A stretch of 64,000 nt of DNA from Megalopta genalis (taxonomy: Eukaryota > Arthropoda > Insecta > Hymenoptera > Halictidae): contig NC_135019.1 of the NCBI RefSeq assembly GCF_051020955.1, positions 10,809,501 to 10,873,500 on the forward strand, read 5' to 3'. Positions 1 through 11,309 of this stretch are shown piece after piece. The translations under genes were made by a program, and so were the position numbers. Below the pieces are notes generated by a model, which did not search any database, was not told the DNA's origin, and saw nothing but the letters and a program-made list of their open reading frames with translations. How positions within the stretch are numbered: position 1 is the stretch's first letter; every line of letters starts with the position of its first letter.

Positions 1-145
1 AAGGAAAATTGTTTCATTTGCGAGCGTTTTCGTCCGCGGGCGATAATGCGCGGTCCGGTACTCTTTTGTTGAAATATCGATTCGAGTCTGGAAATTCGTC
101 CCGGTCGCCTTGACCAATGACATTTCCGCGGCTCTCTGAAAGAAA

Positions 146-200
146 AAGAGAAAAAGAGAGAAAAAGAGAGAGAGAGAGAGAGAGAGGGGGGAGAGAGAAT
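146..200. repeat. (GA)n microsatellite
   Basis: Purine-only GA/AAAGA tract with short G-runs. It is the first of several long GA tracts on the + strand in this window. There is no coding meaning; arginine/glutamate or serine/leucine open frames across such tracts are artefacts. Confidence 0.9.
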
Positions 201-1039
201 AGGACGCGCGTTTTCGGCGGCGATTCGACCGAGGAAGGCGTTCCTTAAGAAGCCGGCCGCGTCTGACTCGCACAAAGTGCCCACGCTTTGACGACTTCAG
301 TTTCGGGCGAACGCTTTTCCACAGAAATCGTCTGTCGCATGCTAAACGCCGGAAACTTGGCATTTGCAGTTAGCTCGCGACACAAAAACGCCTTAACTGC
401 CCCGACACTCCGAATTAGACGGCCTTGCGCGCAAGATACAATCCGTTACTTTGTGAAAAGCTCTGTGCCAATTCCTCCATTTTATCCTGATATCTTAATT
501 TCGCTTGCTGTGTACAGAACATTTGGCTGGGAGATCAATCATTTCGATACCAAAACGGAAGTATTCTCGGTGCTTCGATCTTTAGCAATTCATTAGGCTG
601 GGGTCGGTAACTATAATCGTCTCGCCTGGAAACTCTGCAACTTCGCAGGCTACGCAAGCTGCAAATGTGCAAAAATATTCCTCAAGGAAAACTCAGCTGT
701 TTAACACTTTAATTACCGGAAGCTCATTAGTGGTCGCATATAGAGGAAGCTGGATAATATTCTTTCATATGACAATTTCAAAGAAAAATACGATAATAGA
801 AGATTTTCAAAAAAATTGTTGAAATAATCCTCCGTTGTTACGCTGCATCAATGTGTCCCACATTCTTTCCTTTTTATGAAAATAGTGATATTGTCGCGAG
901 AAGAATGAAATTAATCATTCGATATACTTGGAATCGAGTTATCGAGTTCTAATTGTAAAAAAGAAAAACGATGATCTAGAATGTTCAAATTATATTCTCA
1001 AATTTTTGGGAATTGTTCCATAACAATGCTAAGATGCTG
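201..1039. other. no gene or repeat recognised
   Basis: The first 400 bases are GC-rich and the rest AT-rich. The open frame at 288-596 has no recognisable domain, no splice context and mixed codon use, so it is not called. Confidence 0.5.
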
Positions 1040-2003
1040 GATTTATTTAAACTTCGTATGATTTATATTATAATGAATACTTCGATAAAGAAGTGTGTGT
1101 GTGTATCCGAAAATTTCTCCTAGAAATATTTTTATAATATCAGGAACTGTAAAAAAATCCGGGAACCAGGCGTTTCGAGTGGTTTGGTAATTCTAACGTT
1201 AAATATGAATTTGTTGTCACTTTTGATCAATTTTTCATGCAATTTCCGAGTGTCGACTCTCGTCTTTAAAAATAAAACCGTCCCAGCCTTCTGAAGCATC
1301 GCTGCAAAAAGATTTGATAATGCGGTGATTCTCCGTGTGACAATTTTTGATCGTCGTATTTATTTAAACGGATTTATTTAAACTTCGTATGATTTATATT
1401 ATAATATATACTCCGATAAAGAAGTGTGTACCCGAAAATTTCTCCTAGAAATATTTTTATAATATCAGCAACTGTAAAAAATTTGGAAGTCGTTTCGAGT
1501 GGTTTGATAGTCCTAACGTTAAATATGAATTCGCTGTCACTTTTGATCAATTTTTCATGCAATTTCCGAGTGTCGACTTTCGTCTTTACAAATAAAACCG
1601 TCCCAGCCTTCTGAAGCATCGCTGCAAAAGGATTTAATAATGCGGTGATTCTCCGCGTGACAATTTTTGATCGTCGTATTTATTTAAACGGATTTATTTA
1701 AACTTCGTATGATTTATATTATAATATATACTCCGATAAAGAAGTGTGTACCCGAAAATTTCTCCTAGAAATATTTTTATGATATCAGCAACTGTAAAAA
1801 ATTTGGAAGTCGTTTCGAGTGGTTTGATAGTCCTAACGTTAAATGTGAATTCGCTGTCACTTTTGATCAATTTTTCATGCAATTTCCGAGTGTCGACTCT
1901 CGTCTTTAAAAATAAAACTGTTCTGAAGCATCGCTGCAAGAAGATTGAATAATACGGTGATTCTTCGCGTGACAATATTTGATCGTCGTACGAGCGCAAA
2001 GCG
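1040..2003. repeat. tandem array, about 320-bp unit, three copies
   Basis: Units begin at about 1040, 1371 and 1691 with GATTTATTTAAACTTCG. Units 2 and 3 are exactly 320 bp apart and nearly identical. Unit 1 is longer (331 bp, with an extra GT run) and more diverged. Each contains the landmarks CGTTTCGAGTGGTTTG, AATTTCCGAGTGTCGACT and a closing GTGACAATTTTTGATCGTCG. The third unit loses identity after about 2000. Open frames on both strands inside the units repeat with the array and are by-products. I do not recognise the family. Confidence 0.88.
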
Positions 2004-3549
2004 CGAAAGTTGGAACCGAAGTGTCACGCGTGCAGGAGAATTCGGAATCTATCGTGAAACGTGATGAAAATCGGATCGGTGGTCGCTGGTTCCCGGTGAA
2101 TGAATTCGAACAATAATTCATAAACGCGGTTCTAGTCGGCCGGTTCGATCGGGTGGACTTATCGCGGTCGGACGCGGGCCTCGCGCGATTAGTTACATCA
2201 ATTCTGGCAGCCAGATGGGAATCCAGGTCAGCCTCCACGCTATTAGTCTTAGCCGAGGCTGTAAGAACTTCCAATGAAAAGATTACGGCAATTAACCTGA
2301 AGTTCTTGCTGCTCCGGGCTCGCCACTATTTCCTTCTTTTCGTGAAACCGTTTCCAAGGCGTAGGGCGCAGGCTGGAAGCAACGCTCCGCGATTAACTTG
2401 GGTGGAAAGATTGCTCGCGGGACAAGTAGTCGGTTTCAGCGACTTAAGCTGTTATCTGTGAATGACGAGCACAGAGCTCGTCGTAATGGAGAAATTACGA
2501 TTTTTGTCTTCGATTGAAATTTTTGTTACACGTTCGGATAAGTGTCAGACATTTTAGAACAATTTTGGAAGAACTTGCCCAGGGAAACAGCGCATGATTC
2601 ATAAACTTGTACGAAGTTCTATAAAACTGGTCTACGCGGAGTTTAAAAATCGTCGATTAAAATTTTAGGAACAAATTCTTGCGGAGAGCATTTATTGTAG
2701 AAATTTTGATGGAGAGTTTGGATGCTTCGCGGACAGTTTATCTTCCGTTTGCGAGTACTCTAAAATATTGCGGAGCTTTGAAACTGTACAGAAAAAAATG
2801 TACATTCGCCCATAGAAATTGCCAGAAAGGCTGGCACGGAATCGGAATGAATTGCGTGGAGAGTTCAGTTTCGCATTTTGCAATCATCTAGCTTCATCAG
2901 AAGGTTGCCGATAAACGTGGCTCTATATAATATCGTCCGACGAAGCCCGAAACGGACGAAAGTTAATTAAAATTGTCGGCGAAAGAGCCGAAAGTTTATA
3001 GGTTAATACCTTCGAACGCGGCTACCGCTGAATTTCGCGGCGGCCGCGGATTTTTCGCCGTCCTCGAAACGTTCTCTGCTCACGCCTCTCTTTGCACCCG
3101 CATTGACGATCGGGACGCGTGGCTCGCGATAACGCTCGCAACTTTTCCTAATTAAGTTTCTTGCATTGTCACCGCTGCTTGGTCTTGTCTGACGCGTGCA
3201 CAACCTCGGGAAACTTGCTCGTGCACAGCCTGTGGAATCTGTCTCTCGTCTTTGTCTCCTCATGCTCGGTATTTCTTCTGTCAACACGCTCTGCCTGCGA
3301 CGACGATATGGCTGCCCTTTTAGTCGAGCAAATTGCTTCGAACAGAAACCAGCCCGACGTCCCAGAAATATTTAATTGTCCAAGGATCCACAAGAAAGCA
3401 GGAACATCGTGTATCAAACTTCTCTTTTCCAGCTGCGAAATATTTTACCTCGTTTGAAAATTATTATAGACGTCTATATTGTTTTTTTATTTATTTATTT
3501 TGAACTTTCATTTACTTAGCGAAAGCAAGATCTCGTTTGTCCCGGTGAT
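2004..3549. other. no feature recognised
   Basis: This stretch alternates CpG-rich (2000-2450, 3010-3330) and AT-rich DNA. Several 60-120-codon open frames overlap on opposite strands; none shows a family motif or convincing splice signals. Confidence 0.5.
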
Positions 3550-3684
3550 TCGTAGAGGGTAGATGCGATTATTCGATCCCCGCGCCTCGTTTTTATAATC
3601 GTTGACAGTCGGCAACTATAAAAACAAGCCAAATTGTTCGTTTTTGTGTAGAAGCTGAAGGACAATTGGAGAAGATTTACTGTA
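3550..3684 (+). mobile_element. palindromic hairpin MITE (H family), decayed copy 1
   Basis: The loop and right arm of the hairpin family described at 59144-59363 are preserved. A diverged left arm reads GATGCGATTATTCGATCCC, the loop is a TATAATCG...CAACTATAAAAAC stem, and the right arm ends GACAATTGGAGAAGATTTACTGTA. The left end has decayed past recognition. The ending belongs to the AAATTCTCC-type subfamily. Confidence 0.6.
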
Positions 3685-3731
3685 GATCCTCCCTAGCTGC
3701 TTCGGAAATATTGTTTGTGACTCGATAATGA

Positions 3732-3906
3732 CACTAAACCAACCAGACAGTAACAATAATTGGCGTGCATTGCTTCATAAAAGTGAGAAGATCGAATTTA
3801 TTCAGTTTTTGTAAAGTTCTTATTATAAAACTTGCACGAAAGAGTCTCCAAAGTTTGCAGAATTGCAAGATAAGAAAACGGTCGTTTTGACCGATGTAGG
3901 TTTCTT
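3732..3906 (+). mobile_element. TTAA-type MITE, CACTAAACC family, decayed copy
   Basis: It aligns along its length with the intact 206-bp copy at 16406-16611. Shared landmarks are CACTAAACC at the left end, the CTTCATAAAAGTGAGAAGA stretch, TTATTATAAAACTTGC, AAGATAAGAAAACGGTC and a corrupted TAGGTTT right end. The flanking TTAA sites are no longer intact, so it is an old insertion. Confidence 0.65.
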
Positions 3907-4610
3907 TCAGCGTTTTTCGACGATCGCTGCGCGGTTTCGCGTTCTTTCAGTCATCAGAAAATCAAGCCGATCGTGAGGTAGAAACCTCCGAAAAATTCTC
4001 TGGTGCCGGATCCACGGTTCCGGAAGTTTCGAAGGAACGCCGGCATTCGATTCGCTCTTTGTCGAAGCTCCTCGGAACAACAGTTACAGCTCGCGCGTTT
4101 CGACAAGACGAGCTACTTTCGCAAAGATGCCGGAAGCAGCAACGAACGTTCCCGTCGCACGAAAATATTCCGGTTCGCGAGGAGCTGTCCCGGAACGCCT
4201 GAAACCCGTGTTCCCGGCTTATTGAGACTGCTGATCAAATATTTTTGAGCGGCAGTTTCTCGGAATCGCGCAGCTGGCTTATGCTCGCGCCCGTCGAGCG
4301 AAGTTGCGCCTCGAAACTTCCGGGAAAACCGTGTTCTCCGAGTAAACGTAATCCGTTCGAATTGCAGGTTTCGATGTTGCGTACGACGTCGCCCTACGCG
4401 TTTCCAATGCTATTTTAATGCGCATTAATCACGGCGCCATTAAACGTCGTCCACGGGTTCATTAGTTTGACGTTATTAATAGTCTTATCGATGACCCTCT
4501 AATCTCCGAGCAGAGCACGCTTAATGGCGTTAGAAGTTCGTGTCGGTGTGCACACGGACTGACCTAAAAACGAGGGCGCACCCGACCGGTGGGACAGAGA
4601 ATGCGCGCGC
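3907..4610. other. no feature recognised
   Basis: Moderately CpG-rich sequence without a supported exon, repeat or element end. Confidence 0.45.
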
Positions 4611-4639
4611 GACAGAGGGAGGGAAAGAGAGAGAGAGAT

Positions 4640-4696
<57 letters not shown>
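4611..4696. repeat. (GA)n microsatellite
   Basis: Long, nearly pure GA tract with GGGA and GATA interruptions at its left side. Confidence 0.95.
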
Positions 4697-4698
<2 letters not shown>

Positions 4699-5432
4699 CA
4701 AAAAAGCAAGAGAAATGTTGAAAGCAAATTCTAGAGCACATAGTCCGCAATCAAAATGTTCTCCGTACAGTTAGTGAAACACGAGCCGGCCATCCCGTAG
4801 AATATTGTAATATTTATTTGGCAAGTGCGCGGGAAGTTTGTTCACCCCAACCCTCCGCCAACCCTCCGCGCAGAAATCCTCCCCGGGGATTAACGTTCGA
4901 GCCAGTCCCGCGGGTTTGATCGGGAACGCGCGCGCAGATTGCTGTTTGCGTTTGCTTTTTCGCGGCTCGCCGAAGAAACTTCGTGTCCCGGCAGATCCGG
5001 TGGCTGCGTGGGGAGGGAGGGGTGGGGGTAGAATATCTGCCGGAGGAACGCTGGCTACGGCTTCCGAGGTTTCCACGCTGCGGTCCATAAATATCCTAAC
5101 AAACTCGGATAAGTAGCGCGTTAATGCCGCGCCGACTGCGCTTTGTTCTGCGAATTTTCATCTCCCCCCCCCCTTCCTTGGTTTAATACCAATGCAAATT
5201 TGTATTTCTCCGCGGTTCTGGAAAGTGTGCGTTTCCAACCGACGAGGTTAACTTTCGGTTGGGCTTTCATCGCTCGACAAATGGCACAGCGAAATTTTAA
5301 TCTTTCTAATAGGCAGCTCGAGTTATTAGCTAATTGTATCGGGACCGGTAGGATCTACGTCTCGTTTTTGGGAAAGTTGCTTCGGAAATGCGTAACGATG
5401 TAGTCGTGGATATCATGAAATCGTCGATTGCG
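4697..5432. other. no feature recognised; contains a C homopolymer
   Basis: GC-rich DNA with a run of about ten C at 5164-5173 and a G-rich patch near 5010-5030. No exon could be supported. Confidence 0.45.
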
Positions 5433-6080
5433 TACATGTATAGTGTATGTATCGTATACTCTATACAAGGTGTCCCAAAATTATGATACTTCTGGGAAAT
5501 GACGGGTTCCTGAGATCATTTGAAGTAACTTTTTCCTCCACGAAAATGCAATCCGCGGCTTCGTTTACGTGTTATTGACGAAAAACTGTGACCAGTGAGA
5601 GGCGAGCTCGGCTGGCGCGACGGCGGCCGAGCTAACGGCGCCAGCGGTCGTAATCACAGTTCAACTGGCGCGAGGCGGCCAAGCCAACGGCGCCAGCGGT
5701 CGAGGCGGTCGAATCCCAGCTCAGCTGTCGCGAGCCGGCCGAGCCAACGAGCGGACGAAGCCCAGTTCCGTTCATTGGCTCGACCGCTGCGCGACAGCTA
5801 ATCTCGCCCTCTCATTGGTCACTGTTTTTCGTTAATAACTCATAAACAATGTCGCCGATTGCATTTTCGCTAAGGAAAAAGTTACTTCAAATGACCTCAG
5901 GAATCACCCCTTCTCGAGTGTTAACATAATTATGGGACATCCTGTATGTGTTGTATATTCGATATATGTATTGTATACTCTATATGGATATGTACTCTAT
6001 ACACTATGTATGTATTGCGTACTCTGCATACATGCATCGTATGCTCTATATTGCGTATAATATACATATATTGCATGTTC
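5433..6080. repeat. degenerate TGTATCGTATACTCTATA simple repeat split by a MITE
   Basis: Short tracts built from TGTAT/ATACTCTATA lie on both sides (5433-5465 and 5945-6080) of the TA-flanked MITE at 5466-5944. The two halves match in composition and wording, so the MITE appears to have landed inside one continuous simple repeat. Confidence 0.7.
5466..5944. mobile_element. TA-flanked MITE with CAGGGTGTCCC-type ends (C family), copy 1, 479 bp
   Basis: It starts CAAGGTGTCCCAAAATTATG and ends AATTATGGGACATCCTG between TA dinucleotides, as expected for Tc1/mariner-type transposition. Long subterminal inverted repeats carry AAGTAACTTTTTCC, AATGCAATCCGCGGC and GTTATTGACGAAAAACTGTGACCA. The centre holds GC-rich, partly tandem GGCGCGAGGCGGCC-like units. 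No transposase is present. Seven further copies lie in the window. Confidence 0.88.
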
Positions 6081-6300
6081 AATATCAATCATCCATTGTG
6101 TACTGGATGTTCATACAGCTGAATATAAAATAATCATGGGTTAAATTTCTTCCTGTTTCGCGGAACAAGTCTGGTCATTTCGGGCACAATTAACTATACG
6201 TTTATCGAGTAAGACATATTAAATTTTTTTATTCGAACATAAAACAAAATGAAAGAGTAGAAAAATTGTATTACGTTTTATTGGATAAATATAAAGTTAA

Positions 6301-6500
6301 CCCTTTGCGCTCGAAGCCATTTTAACCGTAAATCCTAAAATAATTCTCCCGATTTATAGTGTCTCCATTTTATATGACAAAGTGCATTTTATGCATATGA
6401 AATCGAGTCTTGCGACGACTCGTGTAACAGTTACGCTTTTAACAATTTGAATTAACAATTTTAATGGTGTGTCTCGGAGTCACCGCCCGAGTGCAAAGGG
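6301..6500. mobile_element. TTAA-type MITE, CCCTTTGCGCTCG family, 200 bp
   Basis: The left side is TTAA followed by CCCTTTGCGCTCG. The right end is CCGAGTGCAAAGGG followed by TTGA, one change from TTAA. The inverted termini match over about 13 bp. An internal inverted repeat CGAGTC-7 nt-GACTCG sits near the middle. No coding sequence. It is classed as piggyBac-type on its target site and the CCC start. Confidence 0.8.
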
Positions 6501-6504
6501 TTGA

Positions 6505-7009
6505 TCACGCCCGAAAACATACGAAAGCCACAGCAAATAGACGGGCAACGGTAACCGGACCGTCTAGCCTACAATATTGGTATTTTAAAGCTGCCTTGAT
6601 CACCGCAAATCAGACTGCAGAAACACTTAATTGAATCGGCCGAAGTGTCCAGAAAGTTTGGACAGGTGACCGTCGGAGCCGCCGCGGCGGGAGCCGTGGG
6701 AGACAGGTAGCCGGACGGGTCCGCGACACGCGCAGCGGAATCGCGCCGATCAGTTTGTTTTAATTACTCGCCGTCGGAATTGCGATCGATCCAATCGAAC
6801 GTGCACCCCGCGGCCTCACCACCAATCATCGTCATCGTCGTCAGCCTCGTAATTACTACGGACTGCGATGGCACTTGTTATCGCTCGACGCGAGCTTTCG
6901 CTCTGCTCTGCTCCGCTCTGCTCCGCTCCGCTCTGCCCACCCCCGCAAACGCTTGCGAGATGTTCGCGCACCCTAGGCAGAAAAGAAAGGGGCAGCAGCT
7001 ATCCAAAGT
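6505..7009. other. no feature recognised
   Basis: CpG-rich DNA with a short imperfect (CTCTG/CTCCG)n tract at 6900-6938. Overlapping open frames here extend into the GA repeat that follows and are not credible genes. Confidence 0.45.
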
Positions 7010-7021
7010 GGAAAAGAGAGG

Positions 7022-7080
<59 letters not shown>
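7010..7080. repeat. (GA)n microsatellite
   Basis: Pure GA run of about 45 bp preceded by imperfect GAGAAAGA units. Confidence 0.95.
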
Positions 7081-7082
<2 letters not shown>

Positions 7083-8293
7083 GAGGTCCCTATCAATCGA
7101 AGGTCGCAATTATTCGAGGCGATCGAAACTTACTTTTTCAAGGATCTCATCTTCGCCTTTTTTGCTGTTCCTCTCTATCCCTCTCTCTCTCTTCCCTTCG
7201 CCAAACTTATCTTTTCCTCTCCTGCCTCGCGACCTCTCTTTTTGTTCTCTTTTTTCTTGCTCTTCTTCTACGCCCTGTGCTTTCCCTTCGCTCGTTAATC
7301 GGGCGACCTTCGGCCTGGCTTTCGTAGCCGCGTGCTGCCGGTGGAACGAATTCGCTCAGTTTTTTCGCCAGTACGATAACCTCTCGCGTCGCGGCGAGAA
7401 CTTTCGATTTAATTCGATAACGGTCATGTTTATTTCATGGTGCTCGTTCGGCAGCAGTTTACCGGGGTCGCGAGAAGGTGCCGATATTATTGTGGAAATT
7501 CTTGCGATGAAAATATCGGAATTCTATCCCGATGTTTATTTGCTTAATATCTTATTCGTAATAATCTTCTTGAACTCTTGCGCTGTAACGACCAATCAGA
7601 CTCCGGATAAAGATTTTTATATTATAATAAAAAATATTTATATAATTATATGTTTATAATTAATAATGATAATATATTTATAATATATTTTAATATATTA
7701 AATTATAATTTAATATATTAAAGAATATATGAATATTATTAATTTCTTTGCACTGTTATGGAAGTCTGGGAATGAAAATAAAACGAGGACGTACGCGAAT
7801 GAAAAATTGTCGCATTCTATCAGAGCTGTGAAAGAAATCCTAGTGCAAGGGTTTAAATAAATATTTATCACAGGAACTAGCTTCGCAGGATTATTTTATA
7901 CGATACAGGCACGTCTAAATGTCTTTCTATAGATCCATTTAATTGAAATAAAAAGTGCAACGTCTGTTGATAGTTTAATAATAGACGTGTTAAGTTTGTC
8001 AAGAATAGCAGAGGTTAACATTTTTTTTGAAATTCGTAGGATTTCAAGTCGGTTCGTAAACATCGAGAGTCAAATTCTTCGAGAGCAACGACAGGGTTGA
8101 CGGATTTTCGGAACGCTTCCGTCGCAAATACAGTGGAATTTGCAACAATTTGGAGCCGAAAGGTTTTCGCGGGCCGTGCTTGTTCCATCGACAGCGCATT
8201 TCCGGACGCGACGCGGCCTGATCTCGATGTGCACAATGATCTCTATCGATGTGAAAACGCTTCCCGCGAGCATCCGCATACATGTATATGTAT

Positions 8294-8300
<7 letters not shown>
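7081..8300. other. no gene recognised; AT-rich tract at 7610-7740
   Basis: A pyrimidine-rich stretch (7140-7290) is followed by ordinary DNA and a very AT-rich TAATATATT tract at 7655-7740. Positions 7826-7851 share about 26 nt (AGCTGTGAAAGAAATCCTAG...) with the coding-like frame at 46386-46553; see findings. Confidence 0.45.
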
Positions 8301-8302
<2 letters not shown>

Positions 8303-8347
<45 letters not shown>

Positions 8348-8365
8348 ATATATATGTGTATATAT
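8303..8365. repeat. (TA)n/(TG)n compound microsatellite
   Basis: About 30 bp of TA followed by TG and TATATG units. It lies about 130 bp upstream of the microexon, probably within its upstream intron. Confidence 0.92.
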
Positions 8366-8490
8366 AGCCGTGTGCGACCGTATGTGTGCGTGTGTGTGCG
8401 TGCTGCCTAGCGAAATCACTAGCCGCCAACAAAAACAACTACTCGATTGTCGTTACTGTGATTTTGTAACTGGGTGTTTCTTGCTTGCAG

Positions 8491-8514
8491 CACCAGAGCG
8501 CCGCCCAGGCATTG
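8491..8514 (+). CDS. putative 24-nt microexon
   Basis: A pyrimidine-rich tract ending TTTCTTGCTTGCAG stands directly before 24 nt (CACCAGAGCGCCGCC...ATTG), followed at once by the donor GTGAGTCG. Both splice sites are close to the insect consensus, and GTTACTGTGAT about 45 nt upstream is a reasonable branch region. Twenty-four nt is eight codons, so inclusion or skipping would keep the frame. Read in phase 0 it encodes HQSAAQAL; in another phase PERRPGI. The parent gene is not identifiable, and neighbouring exons are not visible nearby, which fits a cassette exon inside a long intron of a + strand gene. The splice signals are seen; that it is used is inference. Confidence 0.55.
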
Positions 8515-8527
8515 GTGAGTCGCATGT

Positions 8528-8604
8528 CCCTATCTTTCTTTCTTTCTTTCTATCTTTTTTTCTTTCTTTCTATCTTTTTTTCTTTCTTTCTTTTCCTTCT
8601 CTTC
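8528..8604. repeat. (TTTC)n microsatellite
   Basis: Imperfect TTTC/TTTTTTTC units starting 14 nt after the putative microexon donor. The pyrimidine-rich tract could bind splicing regulators such as PTB-type proteins, but that is inference. Confidence 0.9.
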
Positions 8605-9850
8605 TTTTTCTACATGTACTTCGCGACGGCACACAACTTCCGGTTGCTATACTTACGCCACTGATTCATTTTTAACCTATCGTTCGCCGACCGTGAATGA
8701 CAGCTGTACACAATACTCTGCTTAATTATATTTAACAGGTTCCAAATTCTTTAATGTGCATTATTGAAATTATAATGGCACATTTATGCGGAATTTATTC
8801 GATACGTTTGAAGAGGCTTTATGAAGAACAATGTAATGCCAAAAAAGTGCCAGAAATGTAATTTTCTAGGAGGAAGAGTAGATACTGTAATCTTCGAACT
8901 ATTAACATCTCAATCCTTGCGCGTAACTAAGTAAGACCGCAATAGCTTGAAATCATAATAATGTTCTTTGTTCCTTGCATTAATAATAAATAAATTTATG
9001 AACGAAAGAACTGTTTTTATGGAGAAGTCTGTAGAAAAAAGAAAGTATTGAAAGTATCGATTCCTTAAATCTGCGAACACTCTAAGTGCCAAACTAACGC
9101 AAATTGTTAAAGAATATCAAAGTATAGAATATATTGAAAAAACTGAAATATATTATATTTCTTTAACATGATGTTTTCAAGTTTTTATTAAGAGGTATTG
9201 CAAGAATTTTTATTTCATGATATTTCAGGTAAACTATTCTTATTTTTTAACACTATTAGCATTATTTATAACCATGTATAAAAAGAAATATACGTAAGAA
9301 ATTTCTCAATTTTGGCACTTACATTGCTTTTTCACTTCGGACTTGTTTCATTGGACAAACAACGACTCGCATTAATATTCCGAAAGCCGCTCTTAAGAGC
9401 CGAGGTATTGATGGACAGCTGTCAACGCTTCGCGATGAATGCCAGGCCTCTTCCATCGAAGAAGAAGAAGCGTCGCTTCTTTGGAAGTCTTCGAGAAGCA
9501 TCGAGCAGCTTGCCTCGAAGAGACCTGGTGACCCAACGGCCGGTTACGATCCTCGAAGCGGCCATTTGCCGCGCGTAACTCTAGCAACCCAGAACACGAA
9601 CTTGCATGATTCTGTGTACTTTGCCACGTCGTGTGCCTTTGATCGATGTTCGCGGCCCCAACTGCCGAAACCGCCGGGGCGTTCCGAGAGCCCTCAGCCT
9701 CTTCAGGGTTTGCCGGAGTCCTGCCGAAGGATACGTGACTCTGGGACACCTTGAAGACCAGGCTGAAGCATCGGCGGCGGACCTGGACTTCGGAACTCGA
9801 CACTTTGATCGCCTAGTTCGCGGCCTCGAAGCAAAACTGTGGTTCATTTT
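8605..9850. other. no feature recognised
   Basis: AT-rich to 9300, then a GC-richer block at 9360-9840 with overlapping open frames on both strands. None shows a family motif. Confidence 0.45.
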
Positions 9851-9858
9851 TAGAGAGA

Positions 9859-9917
<59 letters not shown>
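9851..9917. repeat. (GA)n microsatellite
   Basis: Long, nearly perfect GA tract. Confidence 0.95.
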
Positions 9918-9919
<2 letters not shown>

Positions 9920-10161
9920 CCTCGGGCAGTCGGCGGCGTGCACGCGTGGCAATCAAAGTGTTCGGTTACTCGAGCTGGCCAGGTGCCAACCGATTCAAAC
10001 CCTTCATCGAATTTACACCTTTTCGCTTTGGACGATTCTCGTGGATGATTCATTGAGGAATATTCTCCTCTTCGTTATTTTGTACTCGTTGGATCGTCTG
10101 CGACGGTCTTCCAGAAAGAACAAAGTGTGAATTTCGGCTAACATTGATCATTCAGCATTTA

Positions 10162-10242
10162 TCGGGTTGTTGCAAAAGTAGCTTCGGTTTCTTTCGTATG
10201 CTATCCGTTTGGAACAGCGAAATTACTTTTGTAACAACCCAA
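10162..10242. mobile_element. short mariner-like terminal remnant/MITE
   Basis: GGGTTGTTGCAAAAGTA at the left and TACTTTTGTAACAACCC at the right form inverted ends about 45 bp apart. GGTTGTTGCAAAAGTA-type ends are typical of mariner-family transposons. The 81-bp remnant has no coding capacity, so it is a solo internal-deletion product. Confidence 0.72.
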
Positions 10243-10495
10243 TGGAATAGAAGCTTGTCCACCTTTTAGCCAAATAATTTTTCAGAGGACGCCGGAAGAG
10301 CGTTACTTTCCAGAGATTGTAATCTTGCATTGTAAACTGTAGAGGATCTAGTAGAGATTTAGTAGCACGGAATCCTTAGAGATTAGAGCGTGATCCTTTG
10401 TAGAACGATAGAAATTGCACTGGAACCCTTTAGATCGCAGAAGAATTGTCTGTAGAAAGTCTGTAGCAATTAATTTGCAACAGCCCCTTTAAATA

Positions 10496-11309
10496 CAGGG
10501 TGTCTCAGTAACTCTGTTAGAAAGCGACATCTCCATTATCGTTAATGATACGCGGAAATGCTTGAGGAACAAATTGTTTGGTTCAAAGGGGCACATGTTG
10601 TGGTGGAAATCATTTTTTTGTAAAGGTCATATATTTTGAGATTTCAAGGTCATCGATGTTTTTTCAAATAGGATTACATATTTCTATCATTATATGATGA
10701 TAGCTAAGATCAAGACGAATCTAATAACCTATAATACCATGACCTTCGTGTGACCTTGGATACGAAAAAGAAAGAAATTTTTAGACATGGACACGCATAA
10801 TGAAATAACTACAACAGGGAGATCAACGATGAAGAATGTATTGTAATAAATATTCAAAATTATTTCCATCGACTTCAAGACATTTATTAATTCGATTATG
10901 AAAACTCTGACAGAGCTCCATACTCCATACCAAAACGTTATACCGAAAAGCGTGATATCTACCGAAAGGAACATAACATAAACATGCTGGAATTTGGTAT
11001 CAATAAACGTGTTCATGTCTAAAAATTTCTTTATTTTTCGTACCCAAGGTCGCATGAAGGTCATGGTATTATAGGTTATTAGCTTCGTCTTGATCTTAGC
11101 TATCACGATAAAATGATAGAAACATGTAATCCTATTTCAAAAAACATCGATGACCTTGAAATCTCAAAAAATATAACCTTCACAAAAAATGATTTCCACC
11201 ACAATATGTGTCCCTTCGAACCAAACAATTTGTCCCTGAAGCATTTCCGCGTATCATTAACGATAATGGAGATATCGCTTTGTAACAGAGTTACTGAGGA
11301 GACACCCTG
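10496..11309 (-). mobile_element. 814-bp TA-flanked element with about 300-bp inverted repeats and a transposase remnant
   Basis: The ends are CAGGGTGTCTCAGTAACT and AGTTACTGAGGAGACACCCTG between TA dinucleotides. The left arm (10496 to about 10797) and right arm (about 11012-11309) are inverted copies with roughly nine in ten bases matching by eye. Shared landmarks include TTGAGATTTCAAGGTCATCG and AACCTATAATACCATGACC. The centre carries, on the minus strand, the decayed end of a Tc1/mariner-type transposase. The first ten bases match the C-family MITEs, suggesting a related transposase for both. Confidence 0.85.
10837..10935 (-). pseudogene. Tc1/mariner-type transposase, C-terminal remnant
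   Basis: Reading the minus strand in the frame that is not the longest open one gives WSMELCQSFHNRINKC followed by LEVDGNNFEYLL. This is the familiar end of many insect Tc1/mariner-superfamily transposases (R-I-x-x-C-hydrophobic...G-x-x-F-E-H/Y-L-L). Only about 30 residues survive between the long inverted repeats; the HTH and DDE catalytic regions are absent. The 125-codon open frame over the same bases is in a shifted frame and is not the transposase. Confidence 0.7.

Noticed and set aside
4499..4774. Open frames rich in Arg-Glu or Ser-Leu across GA tracts (also at 6780-7659, 9581-10130, 32686-33156, 42405-42828, 48139-49014)
   Set aside because: Dinucleotide repeats give stop-free frames on both strands; the surrounding residues have no motif and the frames run into unrelated DNA.
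10729..11106. 125-codon minus-strand frame inside the 814-bp element
   Set aside because: The recognisable transposase tail is in a different frame of the same bases; this frame covers inverted-repeat DNA.
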